Positions 31,961 through 45,300 are shown, counted from the first letter of the stretch. The stretch: 64,000 nucleotides of DNA from Limnomonas spitsbergensis (GCA_037349105.1 JAYJMM010000121.1:1436001-1500000), one strand, 5' to 3'. Numbers and translations are program-made. Notes: generated from the sequence alone by a model not told the origin.

Positions 31961-33313
31961 CCTTCAACTATTGCCACCTGCTTCATTCTAAGAGAAGCGC
32001 TTGCATTCTTGTCCAACGCTACCCAATAACTGTATGGAATTCCTCCTCAAAAATTACAAGCTCACTTCCTTGCCAGGAAGGCAAGCAACTACAACATGGT
32101 AGTGTGTGGACGCCCTCGGATTTGTTGGCGGAAGTGAACAGGGTACTGCGATCTCGGTACATCAACTTTTATGCGTGATGTGACGCTAAGAATCTCCGGG
32201 CCAGATTTTGACGCCGTGCAACCCAAGTGCTTATGTCAAGGCGCATTCAGGCAATTGCGAGCCTACAAACGACCCGTTAAAGCCCTAGAAAGTCTGCCAC
32301 AATTCCTGCAAGCCCATCTTCCCCGGCTGCTACCCCGATCAAGGGCAACAAGAGGCATACCAACATCACAAACTATAGGTTACATCGTTAGGGGGCCCAA
32401 CTCGCAAGGTTCGCGAAATGATGATGTATATGTTTAAAATGTAGGGATCGGCATATCATATAATATGCGAAATAATATGACATTATATACGCTTATATAA
32501 GCTACGGTATATACAATTATATACCTTATATGGGGTAGACTGAAGTCAGATTTGATAGATTTGAAGATGTCTATGGGTATGCCATTGAAAAGAATTCATA
32601 TTGTTCATGAGTCGTCAATAAAATTTCTCACGCCTACAACCACAAAAATGTTGGAAATGTCTGAATCATCACACAATCCCCTTACACAATCCTCAGTTTC
32701 TCGAGGCACTGTGTGCCCCATGAGCCTACTCACTAGTGGGCTAGGGCTATATAATAAAGATGTGCAATCCATCGCACGAGACACCATTTAAAATTTACAC
32801 AAATATGCCATGCAATGTAAGAAAATATCCGGAATGTGAGTTCTTCAGAACAAAGGGAACCCAACCCTGCCGGCAAGCCAGAAGGCCCTGCTAGCCCTGC
32901 GCATTAGGAGGGGCTTGCCATTCTCACTAAAAGCTAGCTCCAAGGACTATATATATCCTATGTGGTAACTTTGAAGTACAACATGCACGCATAGTCCATA
33001 AATTGCTCATGTAACTGTATTTATGTAGAGCCTATAATCGTTTTGAATATAATGCCACGTTGGATTGGCGTGTTAGGCAACCATGGATCACACCGAATGT
33101 GTTGCTGTATTGTCGCACTTCCGTACTGCCTGGCGAAAGCAATGACTGTTGGTTAATATCGCAATGAATATCAGTGTGTCTTCACATTATGTCTCCCCAA
33201 CACAGAAGTACCGAATGTGTTGCTGTATTGCCGCACTTCTATACTGCCTGGCGAAAATAATTAATGTTGACAAATATCGCAATGAATACTTGTCTTCACA
33301 TGATTCTCCTTAC
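31961..33313. other. Intergenic, no supported gene
   Basis: An AT-rich palindromic tract with repeated TATATA/ATAATATG lies at 32450-32530. Two units of about 120 bases are tandem at 33085-33195 and 33210-33300 (each with CCGAATGTGTTGCTGTATTG). A plus-strand frame at 32171-32437 is open for 88 codons but lacks supporting splice context. Confidence 0.4.
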
Positions 33314-33424
33314 CTCAGCAGTTAACGTGTCGGCGCATTTTGCACACACTCGACACACTCGACAGAGGTCCACCGGCTGAGGAGTTTGTGCCATATTTAG
33401 AAAGCTGTCACTCCGCAAAAGGAC
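33314..33424 (-). CDS. Candidate internal exon with a Cys cluster
   Basis: It is 111 bases, phase 0 at both ends, with acceptor GACGTCAG and donor GAG|GTAAGG. It encodes VLLRSDSFLNMAQTPQPVDL then CRVCRVCAKCADTLTAE, with four closely spaced Cys (CxxCxxCxxC). No partner exon was found nearby, so the gene is not assembled. It is supported only by splice sites and composition. Confidence 0.35.
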
Positions 33425-33539
33425 CTGACGTCCCAGGCGTCCCAGAGGCATCCCAGACCCACTTGGGATGATAACCATGGATAGATGCGTCCCAAGAATC
33501 GTCTCGAAGCGTATGTATCGGCGTATCCTATATTTCGTT

Positions 33540-33745
33540 TTATCCATGGACGCGCCCCAGAATCGTCCCAGAAAACGTCCATGGACACATCCCGGGATGC
33601 CTCCTGGGATGTGAGCGAGGATGCCAACTGGGATGAGAGCTAGGATGCCTACTGGGATGTGAGCCAGGATGCCTACTGGACGTGAGCCATGATGCTTTCT
33701 AGGATGTTAGATAGGACGCATTTTAGGATGCTTGATTCACAGCTT
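33540..33745. repeat. Degenerate 21-24-bp GGATG-rich repeat
   Basis: About eight units like GGATGTGAGCCAGGATGCCT occur in tandem with drift. No coding meaning is apparent. Confidence 0.7.
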
Positions 33746-34434
33746 GAGGCAGTAGCCATGGCACACTTTGCAGCCAATGACGTATTTATAATTTGGATCA
33801 CTAACCATGTTTAGCCTCATGATAATTCGAGTCTGAAAGGTACCATCTTGTTCAAAAAAAGATTAATGCAACAACATGCTAGTGCACACCATGACATGCA
33901 AAAGGCAAGACCTACAAGACCTGAAAAACACTGGTGATCAGAATATGACTCTGATTGAGATACCTTGGCAGCTAATGACTAAAGAGATCCCAATGGCGCC
34001 CGGGAACCACGGATACCGGCTACTGGTGAAGAGGTCCTAGTTGCCCTAGGGGGCAGGACTCTTATATCTAGGCAAGGACTCACTGGTGAGGAAGCGGAGA
34101 GTAGCGGAGAGGAGCGTAGAGGGAGTTCCGAGCGCGGTGCTGAGGGAAGTCGGAGGGTCGAAGGGTTGACTGAAGGGGGGGACTAGGTGCTCACGAAGGG
34201 AGACGACTGGGGACTAGAGATTTATAGTGGGACAGTCAGGTATTGAGCCTGATGGATTTATCTCGTCTGAGACTTCCCGAGACCTAGCAGAGCTCGCTTA
34301 TAAGGAGGTGCAGGGTTTAACCGGTTAGGGTTCTGGGCTGGGCTTGCCAGGCGGACCTGCAGCTGTTGTATCGGTGCGGAAGCGTCGATAACGTAAGCTA
34401 GGTCGCGTTAGCGCTAGTATTTCTGGGGTATTGA
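33746..34434. other. Intergenic, no supported gene
   Basis: No gene, RNA or strong repeat is seen. A purine-rich stretch (GCGGAGAGTAGCGGAGAGGAGCG) at about 34090-34125 is the only notable feature. Confidence 0.35.
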
Positions 34435-34723
34435 TTAGGTGACCATTACAACTGGTGAGACAATCTTCTTGGGGGCAGCTTTCTTCTTCTTGTACTCCTT
34501 GGCAGCACGCTCATTCTCGGCCACCTCTGCATTTAGGACAAGGTAAATTTTAGTGATTGCTTGAAGGCGCGAGGAAATATGATGTGGAAATTGCAATGGC
34601 TTTAGACTCAGTATACAAAAAAACACTGAGCACCAATGAGGTTAATCAACCTTGAACCATAACACCCCATAAACATGCGCGGACCTCGAGCCTCTTGGAT
34701 GGCTTGGAGTGTTTCAGGTCCAC
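34435..34723 (-). CDS. Two last exons of a Lys-rich protein
   Basis: The penultimate exon is 34723-34685 (VDLKHSKPSKRLE; acceptor TTTTTCAG, donor GAG|GTCCGC). The terminal exon is 34524-34435 (VAENERAAKEYKKKKAAPKK then IVSPVVMVT and TAA). Both are phase 0. The tail is a basic, probably nucleic-acid- or microtubule-binding extension, but that is inference. Upstream exons were not found. The terminal acceptor could instead be four bases earlier or later (CAGAG), which would change the frame. Confidence 0.45.
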
Positions 34724-35254
34724 CTGAAAAATAAATTTAACGTATCAATATTTGCATGAGGCTCAAAGGGTGTCAAATAACATGGGTAAATATATATATT
34801 CGTTTTACAGACATTCATTCACATGTATCCAGAGAAAGCAATGATACATCAATTATTTGCCTTCAAGCCTCATCAGGTAGGGAATTTTACTTACTAGAGG
34901 GGTCCGACCCATAGAACCGCTGTGTCCCTAGGCTACTTTCGACGTACTGTTGAAATCGACAGCGCGCTGTCAATTACTGACTTCCACTGTTGGAAATTGC
35001 GTGCGCTGTCGATAACTGTGTTGTACCTTCGAGCACTTTTCAACAGCGAAAAAACAACAGCCGAGTAGCCGAGTAGCGGAATGCACACTCTTTCCGTCAT
35101 CGCCCCTACATTTAACGCTTTCGCTGGCTTTGTCTGGATTCAAATAAGAACTTCGCGATGTATGCATATTTAAGTTTATTTAACAATGGCGGGTTTCATA
35201 TGCCCTCACCACAGTTGGATTACCGGAGCTGCTGGCTAAATTGCTTTCGCGTCG
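34724..35254. other. Intergenic with TGTCGA-type palindromes
   Basis: The segment 34945-35030 contains inverted ATCGACAGCGCGCTGTCAA-type sequence and further CTGTCGA motifs, like 38560-38800 and 48815-48905. No gene is supported. Confidence 0.4.
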
Positions 35255-35410
35255 GGTTGGACGTACGTGTTGCCAAGCTTTCGTGACCGCATGGACATGC
35301 TGCCCAACTCGCGCACCAGCCTGGTACTGCTGGCCAGCTTGCTTGCGCGCCAGCCTAGACATGTCGCCAAGCTATCGCGCCAGCATGGACTTGCATTTGA
35401 GGCTGTGAGG
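35255..35410. repeat. Isolated ancestral units of the 34-bp satellite family
   Basis: It holds GGTACTGCTGGCCAGCTTGC and CGCGCCAGC units resembling the old, degenerate left edge of the array at 39360-39900. It lies on the far side of the 20-bp satellite, so the two satellites interleave. Confidence 0.65.
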
Positions 35411-38115
35411 CATGAGGCTGTGAGGCATTCCTTAGGCTGTGCGGCTTTCCTCCCGGTTGTCAGCAAGTTTTTCAGGCTGAGCAGCATGTCTTCAGATTGT
35501 GCAGCATTTCTCCCACCTATGCAGCATTTGCTCAGGCTGTGCGGCATTCCTTCAAGTTGTGCGGCATTCCAACCTGCTGTGTGGCATTTTCTCAGGCTGT
35601 GAGGGATTCCTTCAAGTTGTGCAGCATTCCCTCCGGCTGTGAAGCATTTTCTCAGGCTGTAAGACATTCCTTCAGGTTGTGCGGCATTCCAACCTGCTGT
35701 ACGGCATTTTGTCAGGCTGTGAGGCATTCCTTCAAGTTGTGCGGCATACCTCCCGGCTGTGAAGCATTTTCTCAGGCTGTAAGACATTCCTTCAGGTTGT
35801 GCGGCATTCCTCCCGGCTGTGCGGCATTTTCTCAGGCTGTGCGGCATTCCTTCAGGTTGTGCGGCATTCCTCCCGGTTGTGCAGCACTTTCTCAGGCTGT
35901 GAGGTATTCTTTCAGGTTAAGCAACATTCCTCCCGGCTGTGCGGCATTTTCTCAGGCTGTGCAGCATTTCTTCAGGTTGTGCGGCATTCCTCCTGGCTGT
36001 GCAGCATTTTCACAGGCTGTGCGGCATTCCTTCAGGTTGTGCGGCATTCCTCCTGGCTGTGCAGCATTTTCACAAGCTGTGTGGCATTCCTTAAGGTTGT
36101 GCAGCTTTCCTCCCGGCTGTGCGGCTTTTTCTCAGGCCGTGCGGCATTCCTTCAGGTTCTGTGACATTCCTCCTGGCTGTGCAGGCGGCATTCCTTCCGC
36201 ATTTCATCAGGTTGTGCGGCATTCCTCCTGGCTGTGAGGCATTTTCTCAGGCTGTGAGGCATTCCTTCAAGTTGTGCGGCATTCCTCCCGGCAATGAGGC
36301 ATTTCCTCAGGCTGTGAGGCATTCCTTCAAGTTGTGCAGCATTCCTCCCGGCTGTCAGCAAGTTTCTCAGGCTGTCAGGCATTCCTGCAGGTTGAGCGGC
36401 ATTCCTCCCGGCTGTGCGGAATTTTCTCAGGTTGTGCAGAATTACTCCAGGTTGTGCGGCATTCCTCCCGGCTGTGCGGCATTTTCTCAGGCTGTGCAGC
36501 ATTTCTTCAGGTTCTGCGACTTTCCTCCTGGCTGTGAGGCATTCCTTAGGCTGTGCGGCATTCCTTCAGGTTTTGCGGCATTCCTCCCGGCTGTCAGCAA
36601 GTTTCTCAGGCTAAGCAGCATTTCTTCAGGTTGTGCAGCATTTCTCCCAGATGTGCAGCATTTTGTCTGGCTGTGAGGCATTCCATGAAGCTGCGGCTGT
36701 CGGCTGTCGGCTGTGCGACTGTCAGCAAGTTTCTCAGGCTGTGAAGCATTTTCTCAGGCTGAAAGACATTCCTTCAGGTTGTGAGGCATTCCTCCCTGTT
36801 GTGAGGCATTTTCTCAGGCTGTGCGGCATTCCTTCAGGTTGTGTGGCATACCTTCCGGCTGTGCGACATTTTCTCAGGCTGTGCAACATTCCCTCAGGTT
36901 GTGCAACATTCCAACCTGCTGTAAGGCATTTTCTCTGGCTGTGAGGCGTTCCTTCAAGTAGTGCGGCATTCCTCCCGGCTGTCAGAAAGTTTCTCAGGCT
37001 GTAAGGCATGCCCTCACGTTGTGCATCATTCCTCCCGGCTGTGCGGCATTTTCTCAGGCTGTGAGGCATTCCTTCAAGTTGTGCGGCATTCCTTCCGGCT
37101 GTGAAGCATTTTCTCAGGCTGTAAGACATTCCTTCAGGTTGTGCAACATTCCAACCAACTGTGACGCATTTTCTCAGGCTGTGCGGCACTCCTTCAGGTT
37201 GTGCGGCATTCCTCCCGGCTGTGCGACATTTTCTCAGGCTGAGCAACATTCCCTCAGGTTAGTTGTGCAACATTCCAACCTGCTGTGAGGCATTTTCTCT
37301 GGCTGTGCGGCATTCCTTCAGGTTGTGTGGCATTCCTCCCGGCTGTGCGACATTTTCTCAGGCTGTGCAACATTCCCTCAGGTTGTGCAACATTCCAACC
37401 TGCTGTGAGGCATTTTCTCTGGCTGTGAGGCGTTCCTTCAAGTTGTGCGGCATTCCTCCCGGCTGTTAGAAAGTTTCTCAGGCTGTGAGGCATTCCTTCA
37501 AGTTGTGCGGCAATCCTCCCGGCTGTCAGCAAGTTTGTCAGCTGTAAGGCATGCCCTCACGTTGTGCGTCATTCCTCCCGGCTGTGCGGCATTTCATCCC
37601 GTGCGGCATTTCATCCCGTGCGGCATTTCATCCTGTGCGGCATTTCCTCCCGGCTCTGCAGCATTTCCTCCCGGCTGTGCGTCATTCCTCCCGGCTGTGC
37701 GGCATATGCTCAGGCTGTGCAGCATTTCATCAGGTTGTGCAGATTCCTCCTGGCTGTAAGGCATTTTCTCAGGTTGTTAGGCATTCCTTCAAGCTGTGCG
37801 GCATTCCTCCCGGCGGTGCAGCATTTTCTTAGGCTGTGCGGCATTCCTTCAGGTTGTGCGGCATAACTCCCGGCTGTGCGGTATTTTCTCAGGATGTGAG
37901 GCATTCCTTCAAATTGTGCGGCATTCCCCCCGGCTGTGAGGCATTTTCTCAGGCTGTGACGCATGCCTTCAGGTTGTGCGGCTTTCCTTAGGCTGGGAGG
38001 CATTCCTTCAAGTTGTGTGGCATTCTTCCTGGCTGTGAGGCATTTCTTTTGGTTGTGCGGCATTCCTCCCAGCTGTGATGCATTTGCTCAGGCTGTGCGG
38101 TATTCCTTCAGGTTG
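35411..38115. repeat. 20-bp satellite with 60-bp higher-order unit, about 135 copies
   Basis: The basic unit is TGTGCGGCATTCCTYCCGGC. Three variants alternate (ends CCTCCCGGC, TTTTCTCAGGC and CCTTCAGGT), giving a 60-bp higher-order repeat. Because 60 is a multiple of 3, frames on both strands stay open for 100-250 codons; these are not genes. Local breaks of register occur near 36190, 36690 and 37600. Confidence 0.95.
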
Positions 38116-38137
38116 TGCCGGCAGAAGCAAACCTCAC

Positions 38138-38366
38138 ATCCAGGGCTTCCATGTAAGTGAGCTGGACACACTCAGCACTGGAGTCAAGGCAGGCGTCCAG
38201 CGTCTTCATCAATTCTTCGTTGACAGCACTGACGTTGTCGTCGTCACTTTTGGAAGCATCAATGCAAAAAACGTGCAACCAGTACTCCTTTGATTTACTT
38301 TGCAACAGACTGATCAAGGGTTCATACGTAATATCGTCGACGGAAAGCAATTCGGGCGTCCCTCTA
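38138..38366 (-). CDS. Candidate exon between satellite and hairpin
   Basis: A stop-free minus-strand stretch reads PELLSVDDITYEPLISLLQS, then KEYWLHVFCIDASKSDD and ECVQLTYMEALD, with a normal amino-acid mix unlike the repeats around it. A donor GAT|GTGAGG lies at 38138. The start is unclear because the upstream part merges into the hairpin arm. It may be a remnant of a gene broken by the satellites, or an internal exon. Confidence 0.35.
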
Positions 38367-38995
38367 GGCGAGGTCATACGAATGCAATGTATAAGAATTT
38401 TGTCGGCGGTGGGCTTCTTATCGCCGCAGTGAGTGTGGGAATCACACACGAAGTGGGGGAATCACACACGAAGTATGGGAATCACACACTGAGAATGGGA
38501 ATCACTCACTGAGTATGGGAATCACTCACTGAGTATGGAAATTACTCACTAAGTATGAAAAATCACTTCAGGGGTATGCGAACTGTCGATTCTCAACAGT
38601 GACGGTACTATTTCGACAGTGGCTGTGGCTTTACAACCGTGACTGTTTGTCATTAACATCGCCTGTCGATAATTCGGCAACTTCTACTGTGAAATAGCGA
38701 CAGTCGCTGTCGAAATAGTACCGCCACTGTTGAGATTCGAAATTATACGGATAAATCACCACAGTCACTGTCGAAATAGTACCGTCCCTGTTGAGAATCG
38801 ACAGTTCGCATACTCCTGAAGTGATTTCCCTACTCAGTGAGTGATTCCCATACTCAGTGAGTGATTCCCATACTCAGTGTGTGATTCCCCCACTTCGTGT
38901 GTGATTCCCACACTCACTGCGGCGATAAGAAGCCCACCGTCGACAAATGATCTATCATACATTGCAGTCGTATGACCTCGCCTTGAGCGGTGGAA
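38355..38995. repeat. Large inverted repeat (hairpin) of about 640 bp
   Basis: The left arm (38355 to about 38640) and the right arm (about 38750-38995) are inverted copies. They include GGCTTCTTATCGCCGCAGTG, a run of 20-bp units of GAATCACACAC/GAATCACTCACTGAG type, and GAACTGTCGATTCTCAACAG. The loop of about 110 bases contains further CTGTCGAAATAGTACCG inverted motifs. It may be a foldback element. Confidence 0.8.
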
Positions 38996-39359
38996 GAAAT
39001 CCGACCGCCGTCGAATGGAACTCTCGTCTACTAGCACGGCCCGCCATCCCCATCCACATTCCGCATTTAGTGCCCTATCCGCCTGTCAGCAAGTGCACTA
39101 CTTCATCCATCGATGGTTCCGCAGTAGCGCATGAAGTCCTCAACATCAAGCCCATATATACGCTTAGCGTCAGGTACTAGGCTTAGGGTTGGCAAAAAAA
39201 TGTACGGACGATGGGGCAGCAGACATTCCCTCAAGATCACATCGCACCTGTCAACGACACAATAATTATTCGTCAAGTCTTAATGATGTCTTCAAACATG
39301 AAAATGGTCCCCTGGCTACCCTCAACTATATACATTTGTCATGCTGCCCTGCTTACGCA

Positions 39360-42300
39360 CCATGCTACTACTGATAGCCAGCTTGCTTGCGCACCCGCCT
39401 AGACATGTCGTCAAGTTTCAGCGCCAACATGGACATGCTGCCCAACTTATGCACCAGCCTAGTTCTCCAGGCGAGCTTGCTGCTGGCGCACCAACCTCAT
39501 ACTGCTGGCCAGCTCGCTAGCACACCATTCTAAACCCATTGTCAATCTCAGTCCTACGCCCAGATGGACATGCTGCCCATCTTATGCACAACCCTAGTTC
39601 TGTTGCCCAACTTGTTTGCGCACCACTTAAGTACTAATGGCCAGCTTGTTTGCGCACCAGCCTGACACTGTTAGCCAGCTTGCTTGTGCGCCACGCTACA
39701 CATGTTGCCGTGCTTCCGCACCAACATGGACATCCTACCCTACTTGCGCACTAGCTTGGTAATACATGCCAGTTTGCTTGCACTCCAGCCTGAATATGCT
39801 ATCAAGCGTCCACGCCCACAAAGACCTGTTGCCCAGCTTACGGACCAGCCTGGCCAGCTTGGTTGCGCACCACCCTAGTACTGTTGGCCAGCTTGCTTGC
39901 GCATCACCCTAGTACTGTTGGCATGCTTGCTTGCGCATCACCCTAGTACTGTTGGCATGCTTGCTTGCGCATCACCTAGTACTGTTGGCCAGCTTGCTTG
40001 CGCATCACCCTAGTACTGTTGGCATGCTTGCTTGCGCACCACCCTAGTACTGTTGGCCAGCTTGCTTGCGCATCACCCTAGTACTGTTGGCATGCTTGCT
40101 TGCGCATCACCCTAGTACTGTTGGCCAGCTTGCTTGCGCATCACCCTAGTACTGTTGGCCAGCTTGCTTGCGCACCTCCCTAGTACTGATGGCTAGCTTG
40201 CTTGTGCACCAACCTAGTTCTCCTAGCCAGCATACTTACGCACCACCGTAATACTGTTGGCATGCTTGCTTGCGCACCAGCCTAGTACTGTTGGCCAGCT
40301 TGCTTGCGCACCACCCTAGTGCTTCTGACCAGCTTGCTTACGCACCAACCTATTACTGTAATTACTGTTGGTCTGCTTGCTTGCGCACCAGCCTAGTACT
40401 GTTGGCCAGGTTGCTTACACACCCTCCTAGGACTGTTGGCCTGGTTGCTTGCAAACCACCCTAATACTGCTGGCCAACTTGCTTGCACACCACGCACCCT
40501 GGTACTCATGGCTAGCAAACTTGAGCACCAACCTAGTACTCCTGGCCATGTTGCTTACACACCACCATAGTACTTTTGACCATCTTGCTTGTGCACCAGC
40601 TTAGTACTGCTGTCCAGCTTACTTGCGCACTACCCTAGTATTACTGTCCAGCTTGCATGCGCACCACCCTAGTATTGCTGGCCTGCTTGCTTGCACACCA
40701 CCCTAGTATTGCTGTCCAGCTTGCTTGCGCACTACCCTAGTATTGCTGTCCAGCTTGCTTGCGCACCACCCTAGTATTGCTGTCCAGCTTGCTTTCGCAC
40801 CACCCTAGTATTGCTGGTCAGCTTGCTTGCGCACTACCCTAGTATTACTGTCCAGCTTGCTTGCGCACCACCCTAGTATTGCTGTCCAGCTTGCTTGCGC
40901 ACTACCCTGGTATTGCTGACCAGCTTGCTTGCGCACCACCCTAGTATTGCTGACCAGCTTGCTTGCGCACCACCCTAGTATTGCTGTCCAGCTTGCTTTC
41001 GCACCACCCTAGTATTGCTGGTCAGCTTGCTTGCGCACCACCCTAGTATTGCTGTCCAGCTTGCTTTCGCACCACCCTCGTATTGCTGTCCAGCTTGCTT
41101 GCGCACTACCCTAGTATTGCTGTCCAGCTTGCTTGCGCACCACCCTAGTATTGCTGGCCACCTTGCTTGCGCACCACCCAAGTATTGCTGTCCAGCTTGC
41201 TTGCGCACTACCCTAGTATTGCTGACCAGCTTGCTTGCGCACTACCCTAGTATTGCTGACCAGCTTGCTTGCGCACTACCCTAGTATTGCTGTCCAGCTT
41301 GCTTGCGCACTACCGTAGTATTGCTGTCCAGCTTGCTTGCGCACTACCATAGTATTGCTGTCCAGCTTGCTTGCGCACTACCCTAGTATTGCTGGTCAGC
41401 TTGCTTGCGCACTACCCTAGTATTGCTGTCCAGCTTGCTTGCGCACCACCCTAGTATTGCTGGTCAGCTTGCTTGCGCACTACCCTAGTATTGCTGGTCA
41501 GCTTGCTTGCGCACTACCCTAGTATTGCTGTCCAGCTTGCTTGCGCACCACCCTAGTATTGCTGTCCAGCTTGCTTGCGCACTACCCTAGTATTGCTGGC
41601 CTGCTTGCTTGCGCACCACCCTGGTATTGCTGTCCAGCTTGCTCGCGCACTACCCTATCTAGTATTGCTGTCCAGCTTGCTTACGCACTACCCTAGTATT
41701 GCTGTCCAGCTTGCTTGCGCACTACCCTAGTATTGCTGACCAACTTGCTTGCGCACCACCCTAATATTGCTAGCCTGCTTGCTTGCGCACTACCCTAGTA
41801 TTGCTGTCCAGCTTGCTTGCGCACTACCCTAGTATTGCTGTCCAGCTTGCTTGCGCACCACCCTAGTATTGCTGTCCAGCTTGCTTGCGCACTACCCTAG
41901 TATTGCTGTCCAGCTTGCTTGCGCACTACCCTAGTATTGCTGTCCAGCTTGCTGGCGCACTACCCTAGTATCACTGTCCAGCTTGCATGCGCACCACCCT
42001 AGTATTGCTGTCCAGCTTGCTTGCACACCACCCTAGTATTGCTGTCCAGCTTGCTTGCGCACTCCCGTAGTATTGCAGTCAAGCTTGCTTACGCACTACC
42101 CTAGTATTGCTGTCCAGCTTGCTTGCGCACCACCCTAGTATTGCTGTCCAGCTTGCTTGTGCACCACCCTAGTATTGCTGTCCAGCTTGCTTGCGCACTA
42201 CCCTAGTATTGCTGTCCAGCTTGCTTGCGCACTACCCTAGTATTGCTGTCCAGCTTGCTTGCGCACTACCCTAGTATTGCTGTCCAGCTTGCTTGCGCAC

Positions 42301-45300
42301 TACCCTAGTATTGCTGTCCAGCTTGCTTGCGCATTACCCTAGTATTGCTGTCCAGCTTGCTTGCGCACTACCCTAGTATTGCTGGCCTGCTTGTTTGCGC
42401 ACCACCCTAATATTGCTGTCCAGCTTGCTTGCGCACTACCCTAGTATTGCTGTCCAGCTTGCTTGTGCACCACCCTAGTATTGCTGTCCAGCTTGCTTGC
42501 GCACTACCGTAGTACTGCTGTCCAGCTTGCTTGCGCACTACCCTAGTATTGCTGTCCAGCTTGCTTGCGCACTACCCTAGTATTGCTGTCCAGCTTGCTT
42601 GCGCACTACCCTAGTATTGCTGTCCAGCTTGCTTGCGCACCACCCTAGTATTGCTGTCCTGCTTGCTTGCGCACTACCGTAGTATTGCTGTCCAGCTTGC
42701 TTGCGCACTACCCTAGTATTGCTGTCCAGCTTGCTTGCGCACCACCCTAGTATTGCTGTCCAGCTTGCTTGCGCAGTACCGTAGTATTGCTGTCCAGCTT
42801 GCTTACGCATTACCCTAGTATTGCTGTCCAGCTTGCTTGCGCATTACCCTAGTATTGCTGTCCAGCTTGCTTGCGCACTACCCTAGTATTGCTGGCTTGC
42901 TTGCTTGCGCACTACCCTGGTATTGCTGTCCAGCTTGCTTGCGCACCACCCTAGTATTGCTGTCCTGCTTGCTTGCGCACTACCGTAGTATTGCTGTCCA
43001 GCTTGCTTGCGCACTACCCTAGTATTGCTGTCCAGCTTGCTTGCGCACCACCCTAGTATTGCTGTCCAGCTTGCTTGCGCTGTACCGTAGTATTGCTGTC
43101 CAGCTTGCTTGCGCACTACCCTAGTATTGATGTCCAGCTTGCTTGCGCACTACCCTAGTATTGCTGTCCAGCTTACTTGCGCACTACCCTAGGATTGCTG
43201 GCCTGCTTGCTTGCACACCACCCTGGTATTGCTGTCCAGCTTGCTTGCGCACTACCGTAGTATTGCTGTCCAGCTTGCTTTCGCACTACCCTAGTATTGC
43301 TGTCCAGCTTGCTTGCGCATTACCCAAGTATTGCTGTCCAGCTTGCTTGCGCACTACCCTAGTATTGCTGGCTTGCTTGCTTGCGCACTACCCTGGTATT
43401 GCTGTCCAGCTTGCTTGCGCACCACCCTAGTATTGCTGTCCAGCTTGCTTGCGCACTACCCTAGTATTGCTGTCCAGCTTGCTTGCGCACTACCCTAGTA
43501 TTGCTGTCCAGCTTGCTTGCGCACTACCCTAGTATTGCTGTCCAGCTTGCTTGCGCATTACCCTAGTATTGCTGTCCAGCTTGCTTGCGCACTACCCTAG
43601 TATTGCTGGCCTGCTTGTTTGCACACCACCCTAATATTGCTGTCCAGCTTGCTTGCGCACTACCCTAGTATTGCTGTCCAGCTTGCTTGCGCACCACCCT
43701 AGTATTGCTGTCCTGCTTGCTTGCGCACTACCGTAGTATTGCTGTCCAGCTTGCTTGCGCACTACCCTAGTATTGCTGTCCAGCTTGCTTGCGCACTACC
43801 GTAGTATTGCTGTCCAGCTTGCTTGCGCACTACCCTAGTATTGCTGTCCAGCTTGCTTGCGCACTACCGTAGTATTGCTGTCCAGCTTGCTTGCGCACTA
43901 CCGTAGTATTGCTGTCCAGCTTGCTTGCGCACTACCCTAGTATTGCTGGTCAGCTTGCTTGCGCACTACCCTAGTATTGCTGTCCAGCTTGCTTGCGCAC
44001 CACCCTAGTATTGCTGTCCAGCTTGCTTGCGCAGTACCGTAGTATTGCTGTCCAGCTTGCTTGCGCACTACCCTAGTATTGCTGTCCAGCTTGCTTGCGC
44101 ACCACCCTAGTATTGCTGTCCAGCTTACTTGCGCACTACCCTAGGATTGCTGGCCTGCTTGCTTGCACACCACCCTGGTATTGCTGTCCAGCTTGCTTGC
44201 GCACTACCGTAGTATTGCTGTCCAGCTTGCTTGCGCACTACCCTAGTATTGCTGGCCTGCTTGCTTGCGCACTACCCTGGTATTGCTGTCCAGCTTGCTT
44301 GCGCACCACCCTAGTATTGCTGTCCAGCTTGCTTGCACACCACCCTAGTATTGCTGTCCAGCTTGCTTGCGCACCACCCTAGTATTGCTGTCCAGCTTGC
44401 TTGCGCACCACCCTAGTATTGCTGTCCAGCTTGCTTGCGCACCACCCTAGTATTGCTGTCCAGCTTGCTTGCGCACTACCCTAGTATTGCTGTCCAGCTT
44501 GCTTGCGCACCACCCTAGTATTGCTGTCCAGCTTGCTTGCACACCACCCTAGTATTGCTGTCCAGCTTGCTTGCGCACTCTCGTAGTATTGCTGTCAAGC
44601 TTGCTTACGCACTACCCTAGTATTGCTGTCCAGCTTGCTTGCGCACCACCCTAGTATTGCTGTCCAGCTTGCTTGTGCACCACCCTAGTATTGTTGTCCA
44701 GCTTGCTTGCGCACTACCCTAGTATTGCTGTCCAGCTTGCTTGCGCACTACCCTAGTATTGCTGTCCAGCTTGCTTGCGCACTACCCTAGTATTGCTGTC
44801 CAGCTTGCTTACGCACTACCCTAGTATTGCTGTCCAGCTTGCTTGCGCACTACCCTAGTATTGCTGGCCTGCTTGTTTGCGCACCACCCTAATATTGCTG
44901 TCCAGCTTGCTTGCGCACTACCCTAGTATTGCTGTCCAGCTTGCTTGCGCACCACCCTAGTATTGCTGTCCTGCTTGCTTGCGCACTACCGTAGTATTGC
45001 TGTCCAGCTTGCTTGCGCACTACCCTAGTATTGCTGTCCAGCTTGCTTGCGCACTACCGTAGTATTGCTGTCCAGCTTGCTTGCGCACTACCCTAGTATT
45101 GCTGTCCAGCTTGCTTGCGCACTACCGTAGTATTGCTGTCCAGCTTGCTTGCGCACTACCGTAGTATTGCTGTCCAGCTTGCTTGCGCACTACCCTAGTA
45201 TTGCTGGTCAGCTTGCTTGCGCACTACCCTAGTATTGCTGTCCAGCTTGCTTGCGCACCACCCTAGTATTGCTGTCCAGCTTGCTTGCGCAGTACTGTAG

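Noticed and set aside
31433..32178. Long overlapping open frames on both strands
   Set aside because: They follow entirely from the stop-free 11-bp repeat and have no start, splice or codon support.
32171..32437. 88-codon plus-strand frame (MRDVTLRISGPDFD)
   Set aside because: The residue mix is plausible, but there is no upstream exon, promoter or homology that I can recognise.
35497..36237. 246-codon plus-strand frame and its minus-strand counterparts
   Set aside because: A product of the 20/60-bp satellite; the peptide is periodic with the repeat.
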